NCBI GenBank assembly: GCA_036937835.1 | Contig: CM072878.1 | Coordinates: forward strand, 18,270,501 to 18,334,500 | Length of the DNA: 64,000 bases | Source of the DNA: Pampus argenteus | Lineage: Eukaryota > Chordata > Actinopteri > Scombriformes > Stromateidae | Direction of reading: 5' to 3' | Shown: positions 1 through 10,775 of the stretch, in pieces | How the letters are laid out: every line of letters starts with the position of its first letter | How positions within the stretch are numbered: position 1 is the first letter of the stretch | Notes under the pieces: model-generated | Told to the model about the DNA's origin: nothing | Seen by the model: the letters and a program-made list of their open reading frames with translations, nothing else | The model's database searches: none | Position numbers and translations under genes: made by a program

Positions 1-26
1 CATCATCGAGTACTGCAAAGAAGGAA
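1..26 (+). CDS. mybpc2: mybpc2 exon (partial, cut by window edge)
   Basis: The residues IIEYCKEG plus one base of a Ser codon are followed by the donor gtaaat at 27. Joining to 505 gives EGSDQWVQANEAP, a continuous C7 FnIII strand. The upstream part of the exon is outside the window. Confidence 0.8.
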
Positions 27-3000
27 GTAAATACGTGCACTTTATAATAAGATGTAACTAATGCCATTATTAGGTTATACATCAGTTACATTTGGGAAAT
101 ACTAATAATTTACTTTCTTAGATGAGAAGATGGATACCACTATATTGACTCGTGTTTTAAGGCTACCACTAGCATCTGATTAGAGTAGCTTAGCATAAAG
201 ACTGGAACCGGGGGGAAAACTTAGCTTAGCTCTGTCTAAAGGTAAGAAAATGGACCAACCAGAAACAGCTCACTAGTTAAAATGTTATATTACATTTGTT
301 TCACTCTTTTTTGAGGAGTTGTGGAGGTCTGGACAAACTTCTTGACTGGATGCAGTGATTTCCTTTAGTCTTCAGGAAGTTAAAGCACCTAAAAAACCAC
401 GACTACAACTTGAGAGTTTTTCATCTAACTCAAGAAAAAAAACAAATAGGTGTATTTTACCAAATTCATTTAAGGACAACTTCCTCGCTTGTCTCATCTC
501 TCAGGTGACCAGTGGGTCCAGGCTAATGAGGCACCAGTGGAAAAGAACCAGTACCGGGTGAAGGGTCTCCCAGCAGGGGAGAAGATGCTGTTCAGGGTGG
601 TGGCCGTTAACATCGCCGGGCGCAGCCCCCCCGCCACTCTCGGCCAGGCTGTTACTATCAGAGAGATCATGGGTCAGAGACATTTTACACGCATATGTCA
701 TCTTTTATAATGAACAGTTGTGCCAGTGTAATTCCACTGTGTATCCTGATATTTCAATAACTTATATTTTTGGTACACATGCACAGAGTTGATTTATTGT
801 TTCCTTTTCTGTCTCTGTCCACCGCTCAGAGAACCCAAAGATCCGCCTTCCTCGCCAGCTGAGGACCAAACTCATCAGGGTTGTGGGCGACAAGTTGAAC
901 TTGGTCATCCCCTTCCAGGTAAGTCCAAGCACGGAGAATACAAGGAGCTAATAGATAAAAACTCAACTGGAAGGACAAGACATGGCAGATTTAGTTTTTG
1001 TTTACATGTTCAAAAGTGAAAACTAACTGAATAAATGCTCAAGATATTCCTATGGCTGCAATCTCATGGCGCATTAGGTCTTCTTTTGAAATGGAAATAA
1101 GACAGCAAGAGCTCAGAGTGCACCGCTAGGATTACAGCATTTGACAGAAACTTCATGGCATTAGTTTAAAAAAAAAAAAAAAAAAAAAAAGAGCGATCTA
1201 TAAGTCCAAAGGGGAAGCCATTGTTACAAATAACATCGGACAAGAAAAAGTGAGTCGTTTGAAGAAGCAGATAAAAAGCCTGCAAGACGGAGGATGAACT
1301 TCATGAAGTTCACCCTCAGTTCATTCATCTCATCCAACATCTGGACAGAGTCTGTTCCTGGTTTCACAAATGTTCAGAAATTTACTACTGAAAAAAAGAC
1401 ATTGAAGTGGACATAGAGTATCATGCACATCCCCAGGTCTATATTTATATATTGGGGCTCTGCTGGAATAAAAAAACTCCTTATTTATCTCATACTGGCC
1501 CTTTAATCAGCCTCTTTAGCTTCTGTCTCCGGCTCCAGAGGCTACTTAAACAAACAATAGTAGGATTTCACTTCTTTTTCTTGTTCTTTACCTAAAATAT
1601 AAACTTGTCAAATACATCCGTACATGTTTGAGCCCGAAACATGAGTGTGGACAACACGAACGATCATGGACCAACTTTAGCAACAGCCTTAGCAACAAAA
1701 GCTACCAATGGACAACAATCTGATGTCATCCTGAGGAGGCATTAAACCATATGTCTTTAAGTTATTCTGTTATTTCACTTTAAAGGCCGCTTCCGTCTAA
1801 ATATTTCTCTGTTTTCACTATCTATCACTCTTAACTGCAGGGTAAACCTCGTCCTGTCGTGACCTGGTTCAAAGACGATGTGCTGCTGGAGGACAAAACA
1901 GTGGGAACTCGTACCAGTGACGTGGACACCATCCTCTTCATACGGTCCGCAGAGAGAACCCACTCTGGAAAGTACACACTGTCCGTTCAGATCGAGAACA
2001 TGTCGGACAGCGCGGACATACACATTCAGATTGTAGGTCAGTACCGTCGTGGAAGCAACACGTCACCAGCTACATGTACTTCCTGTCACATGTTATCTCG
2101 TTAAGATAGGTTCATACTTCATAAGGTACATGCTCAATAATCCGAATGATGGCTTGAGCCCAAATCTGTGACCGTGTCATGTTTTTCTTTTTCTTTTTTT
2201 TAATTTGATGATAATTCCTAATTTCATACTCCTCTGATCTATGACTCAAAGTAGCAAATCATCAAAGTGCTGATTCCTCCCTCTCACATAATCCACCTCA
2301 TTCCACATCATGTGGCTCGTCTTTCCCGGGTCGGAGTGCTGGAGTGGATTATTTGGCGAGGCTCTGCTGGGATTATTTGTGCGTAGATTGGGATTAGGTT
2401 TTTTGGATTTCTGAGGGCTACTTTGTCACTTCCTCTGCTGAGAAGGTTGAGCTAATGAGAGGCTGTGGCTCCTCTGATCAGCTCCCCTCCCACCTCAACC
2501 AGCTGATGTGTCACTGCACCGTTTCAGGAGGGATTAACGGGCAAGCGCTGCTCACTGTTTGTACTGTACTGTGCAGAGGAGAGCACGCAGAACAAGATTA
2601 ATGACAAATATATTACTGTTATACAGTATTTCTGCTCTGCACTGTGTGAAGTCAGGCCACACAAAAGGATCGATGATAAACACACTGTATTCTTCTGCTC
2701 TGCAATCCAGGCAGTTTCACAGCTCTATGCCGACACAGTGTTTCTAGTAATGTATGCATCTTTCAACGCCTGGCCTTGAACCTTTTGCTTTGCTAATCAG
2801 TCAATCTTTTCCAAACTGGTCGACGACTTTGTCTTGTTCGTAGATTCACACAAAATCCTCCAACTCTATCTTCCTCTGTCTCCTCCTCCTCTGACAGAAA
2901 AGCCCGGTCCTCCCATCTCTGTGCTTGTCACAGATGTCTGGGGTTTCAACGCTGCGGTTGAGTGGAAGCCGCCCAAAGACAACGGCAACTGTGAGATTAT

Positions 3001-5450
3001 CGGCTATACTATTCAGAAGGCTGACCTGAAGACCAAGGTACAGGCAATGGGAGGTGTATATGTGTATATTGGAGGTCTGAAACTTTTGAGTAAACATGAC
3101 TGTGAACAGTAAATTGTGTCACAACCCATGTAGCTTTATCTTAAACTCCCTGCAGAGTTAATATTGTTTATATGCTGCTTCAGTTGATTCAAAGATGCTT
3201 TGATGTCATAAATAGTTGCTTGTTTTCTTCATTTTCATTAGTGAAGAAGGCTGTGAAGATCCCCAATCATCCAGGTCATGATGTATATCCAAATGCAACT
3301 GGACTTGATGTAGATCTCATCTAAAAAGGCTTCAATTCTCCGTCAAACTGACATTTTTAGTGGCAGTTAAAATTAGTGAAATTAAAAGTGCTTACCTGAA
3401 TTTGTGCAAAAAGCCGTCTTTCACGCTAGTAATGTAAAAACAAAATGTTTTGATTAAACCTGCAATCTGCAACTTTCCACATATTCCAGTTAAAGCGATG
3501 AATGCATCATCCGGGGTTATGTTGGTTTAATAAGCTGAATAAGATCTATCAGTGTCCGGTTTGTTCGACACTCGATGGATCCAGCAGTGACTGTTCAGAG
3601 ATTCATCACCATACTGTCATGGCTCATTATGTTGTATGAATGGACAGGAAGATGAACTAGAAGAACAGGGATGCTGAGGATCGGAGATTCTTCATCTTTT
3701 ATACATATTTAAACCTCAGCTATAAGCCTCTTTGAACCTCTGCTTCTCCTCCTCTCTATCTGCTTCTCTCACATCAGGAGTGGTTCACAGTGTACGAGCA
3801 CAACCGCAGGCCCAACTGCACTGTGTCTGACCTGGTCATGGGGAACGAATATACCTTTCGAGTCTTCAGTGAAAACATCTGTGGCCTCAGCGATCAGGCT
3901 GGCATCAGCAAGAACACCGCCATCATTTCCAAAACCGGTAATGAAATTCCCGCAGAGCAGCGTGCACTGTAACGGGATGGGATTGCTTCTGATGCCAAGC
4001 AACATCTAACGCATGCTGAGCTGCAGGCCACGTTGTATTCAGATAAAACATAAAACTGAGGATGGATGAAACAAAAATCTGCTTCCTCACACGATAATTC
4101 AAATTGGAACAATTCGTTTAACAGGATGTGGATATTAAATGACACTATATGTGACATGTGACACTTTGTTTCCACTTGTCCAGGTTTGGATTATAATCGT
4201 GCACCTTTCATAGAGAAGGACAAAACCAGTTCCCCCAAATTCACAGCGCCCCTGGTGGACAGGAGTGTGGTTGCAGGTTACACCACAGCCATCAGCTGTG
4301 CCGTCCGAGGCTTCCCCAAGGTATTTACAACACAGTTACGTCACATCTGATCACATCACATCATTTCCTCTGCAAATATGATTGTTTGACTGTTAGATAG
4401 TTATCAACAAATCAACAACAAAACTATTCGTCATATAGTATTTTGATGAAATTTGTTTTTCCTGCAAAAAGGATATCGTAACATAAAAAAAAAAACAACA
4501 ACTGGGAAATGACTGAATCTTTTTATATTTCTATATATTTAAAAATGTAAATATATACTAATATAGAGCATTGCAAATGCTAATCTGGAGCATTATTATA
4601 TAGAATAAAGTAAAACAATGGTAGAAATGTGGGTCTGTATCTTGCAAATGACTGGACTACACACACTACAGCACTACAGCAGCTTTCACCCTGCATCCAC
4701 GTTACCTGCTTCAGACTTCACGCTTTGTGTTTTTGTCAAACAGTGAGTGTAGAACAGTCGGGAGGATTTTGATGCCTCTGCAGCAAATTTTTATGTCTGA
4801 AGTTAGAACAAGAGGTGGAGCAGAAAGATCCTTTTTTTATCCCTCTGAATCGGCAAAGATTTGTCAAGCCGAAACGTTGACCTAATTTCACCTCTTCCTC
4901 TTCCCTCCTCCCTGTGCTCTCTGTTTACACGCTCCCTCCCCTCTCCTCCCTCCTCCCTCCTCTCTCCTCCTCGCCTCCATCCCGCCAAATTTGCCTCCTC
5001 TTCAAACACATTATCTCTCAGCCAAAGATCATTTGGATGAAGAACAATATGATCATTGGTGAGGACCCCAAGTTTTTGATGCAGAACAACCAGGGCGTGT
5101 TGACTCTGAATATCCGCAAGCCGGGCCTGTTTGATGGAGGCAGATACTCCTGCAAGGCTGTCAACGATCTCGGTGAAGACCTGGTGGAGTGCAAGCTCGA
5201 GGTTCGAGGTACGCAGCTTTAAATTCACTTCAAACAATACTAGTAGCTCAAAAGTTGAAAGCGGCGGCATGACAAGTCTCTGACAGCCTTCAATAAAGCT
5301 TTGCATGACAAATCTCTCCTCAACTCTGTCCACTGATCTCTTACGTTGAAATTTTAGGCTGCACGTCATCTACTGTCCTCTCATGCTGATTTAAATTTCT
5401 CTTCTCCCCCCCCAGTTGTACAAGAGAAAGGAGGGGAGGTGAAGAAATGA
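1..5450 (+). CDS. mybpc2: Myosin-binding protein C, fast type; 3' part of gene, nine exons
   Basis: This is a thick-filament protein of fast skeletal muscle sarcomeres. The C-terminal domains C8-C10 of the family anchor it to the myosin rod and titin. The coding exons I read are 1-26, 505-672, 830-918, 1841-2036, 2898-3037, 3778-3937, 4184-4320, 5022-5208 and 5416-5450. All junctions have GT/AG ends and compatible phases. The joined protein gives the end of FnIII domain C7, Ig domain C8, FnIII domain C9 and Ig domain C10, then TGA at 5448-5450. The match to vertebrate MYBPC2 is from memory but extensive, for example NIAGRSPPATL, VQIENM, ENICGLSD and GVLTLNIR. There is no frameshift or internal stop. 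The 5' part lies left of the window. I cannot tell which teleost duplicate (a or b) it is, and a slow-type paralogue is less likely. Confidence 0.93.
505..672 (+). CDS. mybpc2: mybpc2 exon, end of FnIII domain C7
   Basis: Acceptor ctctcag at 498-504; donor after G672. It encodes the second half of C7 including GLPAGEKMLFRVVAVNIAG and ends in TIREIM. It starts with two bases of the split Ser codon and ends with one base of a Glu codon. Confidence 0.9.
830..918 (+). CDS. mybpc2: mybpc2 exon, start of Ig domain C8
   Basis: Acceptor ctcag at 825-829; donor CAG|gtaagt at 918/919. It encodes ENPKIRLPRQLRTKLIRVV and continues to NLVIPFQ, the first strands of C8. It ends in phase 0. Confidence 0.9.
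1390..1745 (+). repeat. Interspersed repeat copy in mybpc2 intron, shared with 39156-39605
   Basis: Shared blocks in the same order include CCAGGTCTATA, CTCCTTATTTATC/ATCCTTATTTATC, AATAGTAGGATTTCACTTCTT/TAATAGTAGAATTTCACTTC, GTCCGTACA-GTTGAG-like, and TTAGCAACAAA-GCTAC. It lies in the intron between the exons ending at 918 and starting at 1841. The family resembles nonautonomous DNA transposons of fish, but I cannot name it. Confidence 0.6.
1841..2036 (+). CDS. mybpc2: mybpc2 exon, rest of Ig domain C8
   Basis: Acceptor aactgcag at 1833-1840; donor gtcagt after G2036. It encodes GKPRPVVTWFKDD, the TRTSDVDTILFI strand and SGKYTLSVQIENM. It joins the next exon through a split Glu codon, giving IQIVEKPGPP. 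Confidence 0.92.
2898..3037 (+). CDS. mybpc2: mybpc2 exon, first half of FnIII domain C9
   Basis: Acceptor ctctgacag at 2889-2897; donor AAG|gtacag. It encodes KPGPPISVLVTDVWGFNAAV and then VEWKPPKDNG and IIGYTIQKAD, with the Trp and Pro pattern of an FnIII fold. It ends in phase 0. Confidence 0.92.
3778..3937 (+). CDS. mybpc2: mybpc2 exon, second half of FnIII domain C9
   Basis: Acceptor cacatcag at 3770-3777; donor gtaatg after G3937. It encodes EWFTVYEHNRRPNCTVSDL, then GNEYTFRVFSENICGLSD and NTAIISKT. The ENICGLSD stretch is typical of C9 in this family. Confidence 0.93.
4184..4320 (+). CDS. mybpc2: mybpc2 exon, C9-C10 linker and start of Ig domain C10
   Basis: Acceptor cttgtccag at 4175-4183; donor AAG|gtattt. 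It encodes the linker LDYNRAPFIEKDKTSS and then PKFTAPLVDRSVVAGYTTAI with the first Ig cysteine in SCAVRGFPK. It ends in phase 0. Confidence 0.92.
5022..5208 (+). CDS. mybpc2: mybpc2 exon, body of Ig domain C10
   Basis: Acceptor tctctcag at 5014-5021 after a long pyrimidine-rich stretch (4880-5000); donor gtacgc after G5208. It encodes PKIIWMKNNMIIGEDPKFL, GVLTLNIRKPGLFDGG, the second Ig cysteine in RYSCKAVNDLG and ends in LEVR. Confidence 0.93.
5416..5450 (+). CDS. mybpc2: mybpc2 terminal coding exon
   Basis: It follows a C-rich tract and cag at 5413-5415. Joined to the previous exon it reads VVQEKGGEVKK and then TGA (5448-5450). This charged tail is longer than the end of mammalian fast MyBP-C as I recall it. 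The exon has only 35 coding bases, so it rests on splice phase and position. Confidence 0.75.
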
Positions 5451-5523
5451 GCGACGGCACGAAACAGAAGAGGACACAGTTGAACAGGAATAGTAATGGA
5501 TTATGTATAACGGGATAGTCATG

Positions 5524-5529
5524 AATAAA
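5524..5529 (+). terminator. Candidate polyadenylation signal of mybpc2
   Basis: A consensus AATAAA lies 74 bases after the mybpc2 stop codon, a plausible distance for a short 3' UTR. No transcript evidence is available. Confidence 0.5.
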
Positions 5530-6964
5530 TATGATTAGAATAGATCACTGGTGAGGCTCTAAAGCCAGTCGACTACTCTGTGCCTGCCTTTCACTGCTGC
5601 TATGACGAATGCCAAATCAGTAATATGCCATAAATTCTTACAGCAAGCTGCCACCTTGTCACATCCAGTAGTGTAGTAGCACTGCCCCGCTGTGACCACA
5701 CACAGATGGATCCTTCTTATCTGTGAAGTGGACCTGTCACTGAGCACACTTATAAAACCGCCTTTCATCCATTACGGCTCCCTGTGTTGTCTGTTTTGTG
5801 TCCAGGACGTTTTTATAGGCTGGGATGAATTTATGATTGTGATGCAGGTGTTGCAGCGAACCCACCGCGGTGTGACCGACCGGCTGCACCTCGCCGTGGT
5901 GTTAGGTGTGTGTGTGATGTGTGAGCCGCCGGGGCCCAGTCGGCCCTGTGACGGCTGAATGGAGGGATCACGATTCAGCCAGGCATGGCCGACATCACAG
6001 AGCCACCAGGATTAAGGGGTTCTTATACACAGATATGGACCTGCTGCGTCCTTCATGTAGTCACAGTCTCCCTCTCATACTACACACCTCATGGCATGAC
6101 CTTACAGATACATGGCTTACACTCATGCACATGCAAACACACACTTTGGATATCAGGGTCTCATTAGCATCACACACTAGAGACTAATTAATGCACCCAT
6201 CAACACTACCCTAATTAGCTCTCCCACGTCATTACTGAGCAAACGAATTACCACTAATTTACACACCCGCAAAACAAACACAGCACCGTCTCTGCTGGGA
6301 GAGTCCGCCGCGGCACCAAATTAAAGCCTCACCCAGACCGGCGTCCCAAGTGACCCCGCTCCGCCTTACACACACACAGCACGAGTTCGACCATTAAGAA
6401 GATTTGGAAAAAAAAAAAAACCTTTAAGTTGGATGCATAAAGCATAATGTTTGTTTTTGGAGTTGCCTGCCTTCAGATTAAATACATCACCCTCTCCTGG
6501 AGACCTGAGGGTACTTTACCCCCCAGGTCTGTCCCACCACTGGCTACACCAGGTCCTGGTCTCACGTCTCTCCAGCAGAGGGGGTAAGAGCATAGTGACA
6601 AAGACCACAGCTGGTCATCATTAGGGTCCGTGTTGTAATCATGAGTGGCATGTTATTAAGAAACATCACATTACTGATGCATCAATGAAGCTGAAGCTCA
6701 AAAACCTGAAGGCCTCCATAATGTCCCAACCTGATCCTGACTCTTGGCGCAACACATTCAGCACTTCTGAGCACAAAAGATTGAATTTCGTCCTGCAGCT
6801 TGCCGTTAAAGATGAGTTGAAATAGAGTGAGGGCATAAATGCCCAGATAAAGCTGGGAAAATCCTCCAGATACCTGAAAGTAGGCCACGACTGGTTGCAC
6901 AGTAGACCTGCAGTGCAGCACAAAACTTAAATTTTGAACCCTGTCGAGCAGTAAATGACTCTTC

Positions 6965-6997
<33 letters not shown>

Positions 6998-8035
6998 GAT
7001 TACACGAGGTGTTGATATAATCTTATTGTCAGTTAACCTGAGACACAGCGTGGTGTGTTACTCATGATTGACACATGAAAGCAGCGTTGAAGATACACCG
7101 CATGCCACTTTGCGTGGAAGTTTTGGGAAAAACAGACTCTTCAGAAAAAACAGCATGTAACCTCGGTACTCCACCTGAGCTTTACCCTCTGCTCACTCTC
7201 TCTAAAGTGATGTTCAGTTGCTAAGCAATCAAACTAATTGTATCTACTGGCATCATCCGCGAACCTTAAGAAACTTTCAAAACATGAGGAGGTGCAGGTT
7301 TACAACGCTACTGTCAGCGTTAGTGTGAGAAAATAATAATAATGGAGCATTTTGTTTTCTCCTCTTTCCCTGTGACACACCTTAAGGCTCTTTAAGTTTG
7401 TGATGTCTGAATGAATAATAATGAGGATGCACGGCAGCCCAGGAGTAAGCCATCAGGTTCTTCATGCACACTGTATCTGCTCTGCTGTCTTTCCAATATT
7501 AGAACAGGCCTGCCTAAAGACAAAAGAGTCTCACCACCAGGCGAACGGGAGGCAGAGTCGGTCTGTTTAAGAAAAAGACAAGAAATACCGGAGAGACAGA
7601 AACAGACCTGCTGAAACAGTAGGATGGAGGGAACTATAATTATGCAAGTAATTATACATGAAATCATAGACTTGGAGTGAGAGAGGAAGCGATAGATACA
7701 GAGAGAGAGAGAGAGCACCGGAGTCTCATCTGTGTAATTACAGTATAAGAACTAAATGAAACGGAGGGAGAACACACACATATCATGCAGGACCATCCAC
7801 CTGTCTTCTCTCTGCACTGCACACCATGTTTGTTCAGGCTGCAACCACATTACATTACAGCAGGTTTCAGCACACACAGACTTCTGTCTTCATCCTCTGT
7901 AGCTCTTTTCCTTTTCCTTTGTTATAATCTGTTGAATATCAGTGTGACTTATACCCTGTGTCATCAGTTCATTGATTAAAGAGCCCAAACCCTTCCTGAG
8001 CTCATGACCCATATAATGAGCATAATGTATCTGGT

Positions 8036-8073
8036 AGGAGGAGGAGGAGGAGGGAGGAGGAGGAGGAGGAGGA
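8036..8073. repeat. (GGA)n trinucleotide repeat
   Basis: About 12 GGA/GAG copies with one GGGA interruption. Confidence 0.93.
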
Positions 8074-8554
8074 TGGGAGGGGGTTTGGGGGAGTTAAAGA
8101 AGAGTGCTGCCCTCACATTTCACAATAATGACAACTTCATGACTGCATGTGGCTGACAGAAACAGACAGCTCTGTCTGCACCGATATGCTCATATAAAAG
8201 ACTTTATAATCCCTCCCGTGTGTTCTGGGTCTTCACAAGCTGAACATGTCCACAATACGTCCACAGTCAGGCATTCAGATCAGATGCCAAAACCACGTCG
8301 ACTGGCTCCTTTCAACACGAAGGGAGCTGTGGTTCTTGTGTGAGCTCCTTCTGGAAATCTGAGCTCTTCATCCTGTATCAAGGCTGATCCCAAACACCAC
8401 GGGAGGAGAAATCATTTCAGCCGCTTGCATTCATGATCTTATTGTTTCGGTCACTACTCAGAGCTCATGGACTGAAGCTGAGGGTTGGAAAATAGATCAA
8501 CTAGTAAATCCATCCACTGCTGATCAAACCCTCCATCTTACATACTCTCAACTT

Positions 8555-9071
8555 ATATGACTAGTCATTTTTCTTACTGTCAACAAATGAATGAACTGAT
8601 CTACTTCTGAAGCCGTCTGAAGCCTGATATATCTTATTGCTCTGTGCCGTAGACCTCTGTTGCTGCACTGGGTCACGTGCTCTTTTGCCACAAAGATTAC
8701 GGTAATTAGTTTAGAAAAGGCTAAAAAGTCGAGGTTTTGATTTGCAGCAGCGAAGCGCTGTACGTTCCTGCACATGCTCCGTCTTACACAGAACTACTCT
8801 CCGGAGACTTAAAACGTGATCGCTGTTATTAGTCTTTGGAGCAGTTTCTGAACGAACCATCATACCAGAACTCTGTTTAATGAAGGAACGTGTCACCCGG
8901 TGCAGCTGTGTGACTCATTGATGTGTTTTTAGAAAACAACTGAGGTCTACGGCACAGAGGAATAAGACATATCAGGCTACGGATAAACACTCAGTACTTG
9001 CTCAGTAAGTAGATCAATTCATTGTTGGTTTGGCTCCAAACATAAGATTTGTTGAAAATTACCAGTCATAT
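8555..9071. mobile_element. Palindromic MITE-like element with long inverted arms
   Basis: The left end ATATGACTAGT matches the reverse complement of the right end (ATATGACTGGT). Similarity continues inward for over 100 bases per arm, including GATCTACTT and the block CTCTGTGCCGTAGACCTC, found as an exact inverted copy near 8941-8958. There is no coding capacity. The size is about 515 bp. Confidence 0.7.
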
Positions 9072-10694
9072 CCTTTAACTAACAACACTGCATACAAAAT
9101 CAAACTTGTGATTGGTGACAAGGCCCAACCGTAGCAGAGCCAAACACCTGCTGTTAAGGTGCCTGACTATTGATTGCTCCCACTGTAATAAAATGGATGA
9201 AAATTTGAAGAATTGAAGCTGCAACCGTTTAGCGTTTCTATGTTGCAGTGACTCCTAAATGGGTTTAAGGAATAAATATAACCAACAGAAGGTTGTCATC
9301 AGTAACGTGTGTGGGCGCACACACGCATGCATATGTGTGTAGGTGTTTAATATGTTGGCATACACAAATGTGACACATATTGTAAATGTAAATCCATCTA
9401 CGTAGTGTGAAAGGAATAACAGTCTGGAAAATCATGAAAACATATGCAAAACACTGACAAACTGAACTGATAAAGACAAAGAGTGGTTGAGCCAGACACT
9501 TAATGGGATGGCAGCAACAAAAATCAACCCAGCAACTCCTTCATGTCTCCAGAAAAAGAAAGAAAGATGGTTAATCTGATGTAATGAACACTAAATCGTA
9601 TTCTATTATTTTTCCCTTTCTCCTAAATATGGTGGAAAACAAACAGATGCCTTTAGTCCGGTATCGTTTGCCAACTCTGAAACATGATGGTGGATCTTGA
9701 GCAGCAGCTCCTGTCTGTCATATACTGACATTATGTCTGATGATTGATCTGCATGCTCATGTAACAGACAAGGACTATGAGGCCATTTCAAATGGCAGTT
9801 TCAGCCCGGGGATGAAAACACTGCTCCATCACGATGTGTCTCCACACTCCTCGAGATGCCAGTGTGTCCGTATATACACCGCTACACCATGCAAATGCAT
9901 CATTAGACTTATGCTACTGCACATACGCAAAGACCAAAACTGTGTTCACATACTGAGTCTTTGTCGTCCACACATGCTCGGAGCTGCAACACCGATTGTG
10001 TTCAAAAAAAAAAATTAAAAAAAATAAAAAGGTGAGAAATATTTCATGGCACGTAGATGTCAGATATCGCACGCTGCAGGAAACTTGTAAAATATTTTAA
10101 TCTATTCCAGTCAAGACAAATTAAAGTATTTGAATTTTTGCAGTGATTCAGAGAGCTTTGGACATTTTAGCAACAGAAAGTAATTTATGATGCTGGTTAA
10201 AATATTATCTGGTATCATCGAGTCAGATCAAGTCGAATTTATTCATAGAGCCGTTTGTGAAATGTGAGAGTAACAGTTAATTAATTAAAACAAGAGACAA
10301 ATGAATAGATAAATAGACAATGTTAAAAATTAATGGTGGAATTAAAGGCCATTTTATAAAGGTGGGACGTTAGCTGAGGTTTAAAAGAGGTGAGACTGAT
10401 CTGAGGAGTCTGGATGTGGAGATTCAGGGACTTGTGGAGCTCTTCTGGGGGCAGAAATGGATGGTCACCCTCCTTATTAGCTGCTTGATATTCATATGTT
10501 GTCAGGGTGTTTCTGTGTTTTGTTGTTTTGTTGTTTTTTTTTCAACCCCCTGAATGTGTTCATTTTGTTCTCCCTGCGTGTGTTTGATCATATAATATCC
10601 TCATCTCTGCTGGCTCCTCATCATTAACTACCAGGAATCCTGTAACTGCTGAAGTTTTATCTCCTCAGTCACAAACCGGATCGGTTACCACGAC

Positions 10695-10697
<3 letters not shown>

Positions 10698-10773
<76 letters not shown>
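10698..10773. repeat. (CA)n microsatellite
   Basis: An uninterrupted CA tract of about 38 copies in intergenic DNA. Confidence 0.97.

Positions 10774-10775
<2 letters not shown>

Noticed and set aside
4803..5369. 188-codon open frame on the minus strand
   Set aside because: It overlaps the mybpc2 exon at 5022-5208 and a pyrimidine-rich tract. It is antisense and its Arg/Glu/Gly-rich parts come from the CT-rich stretch.
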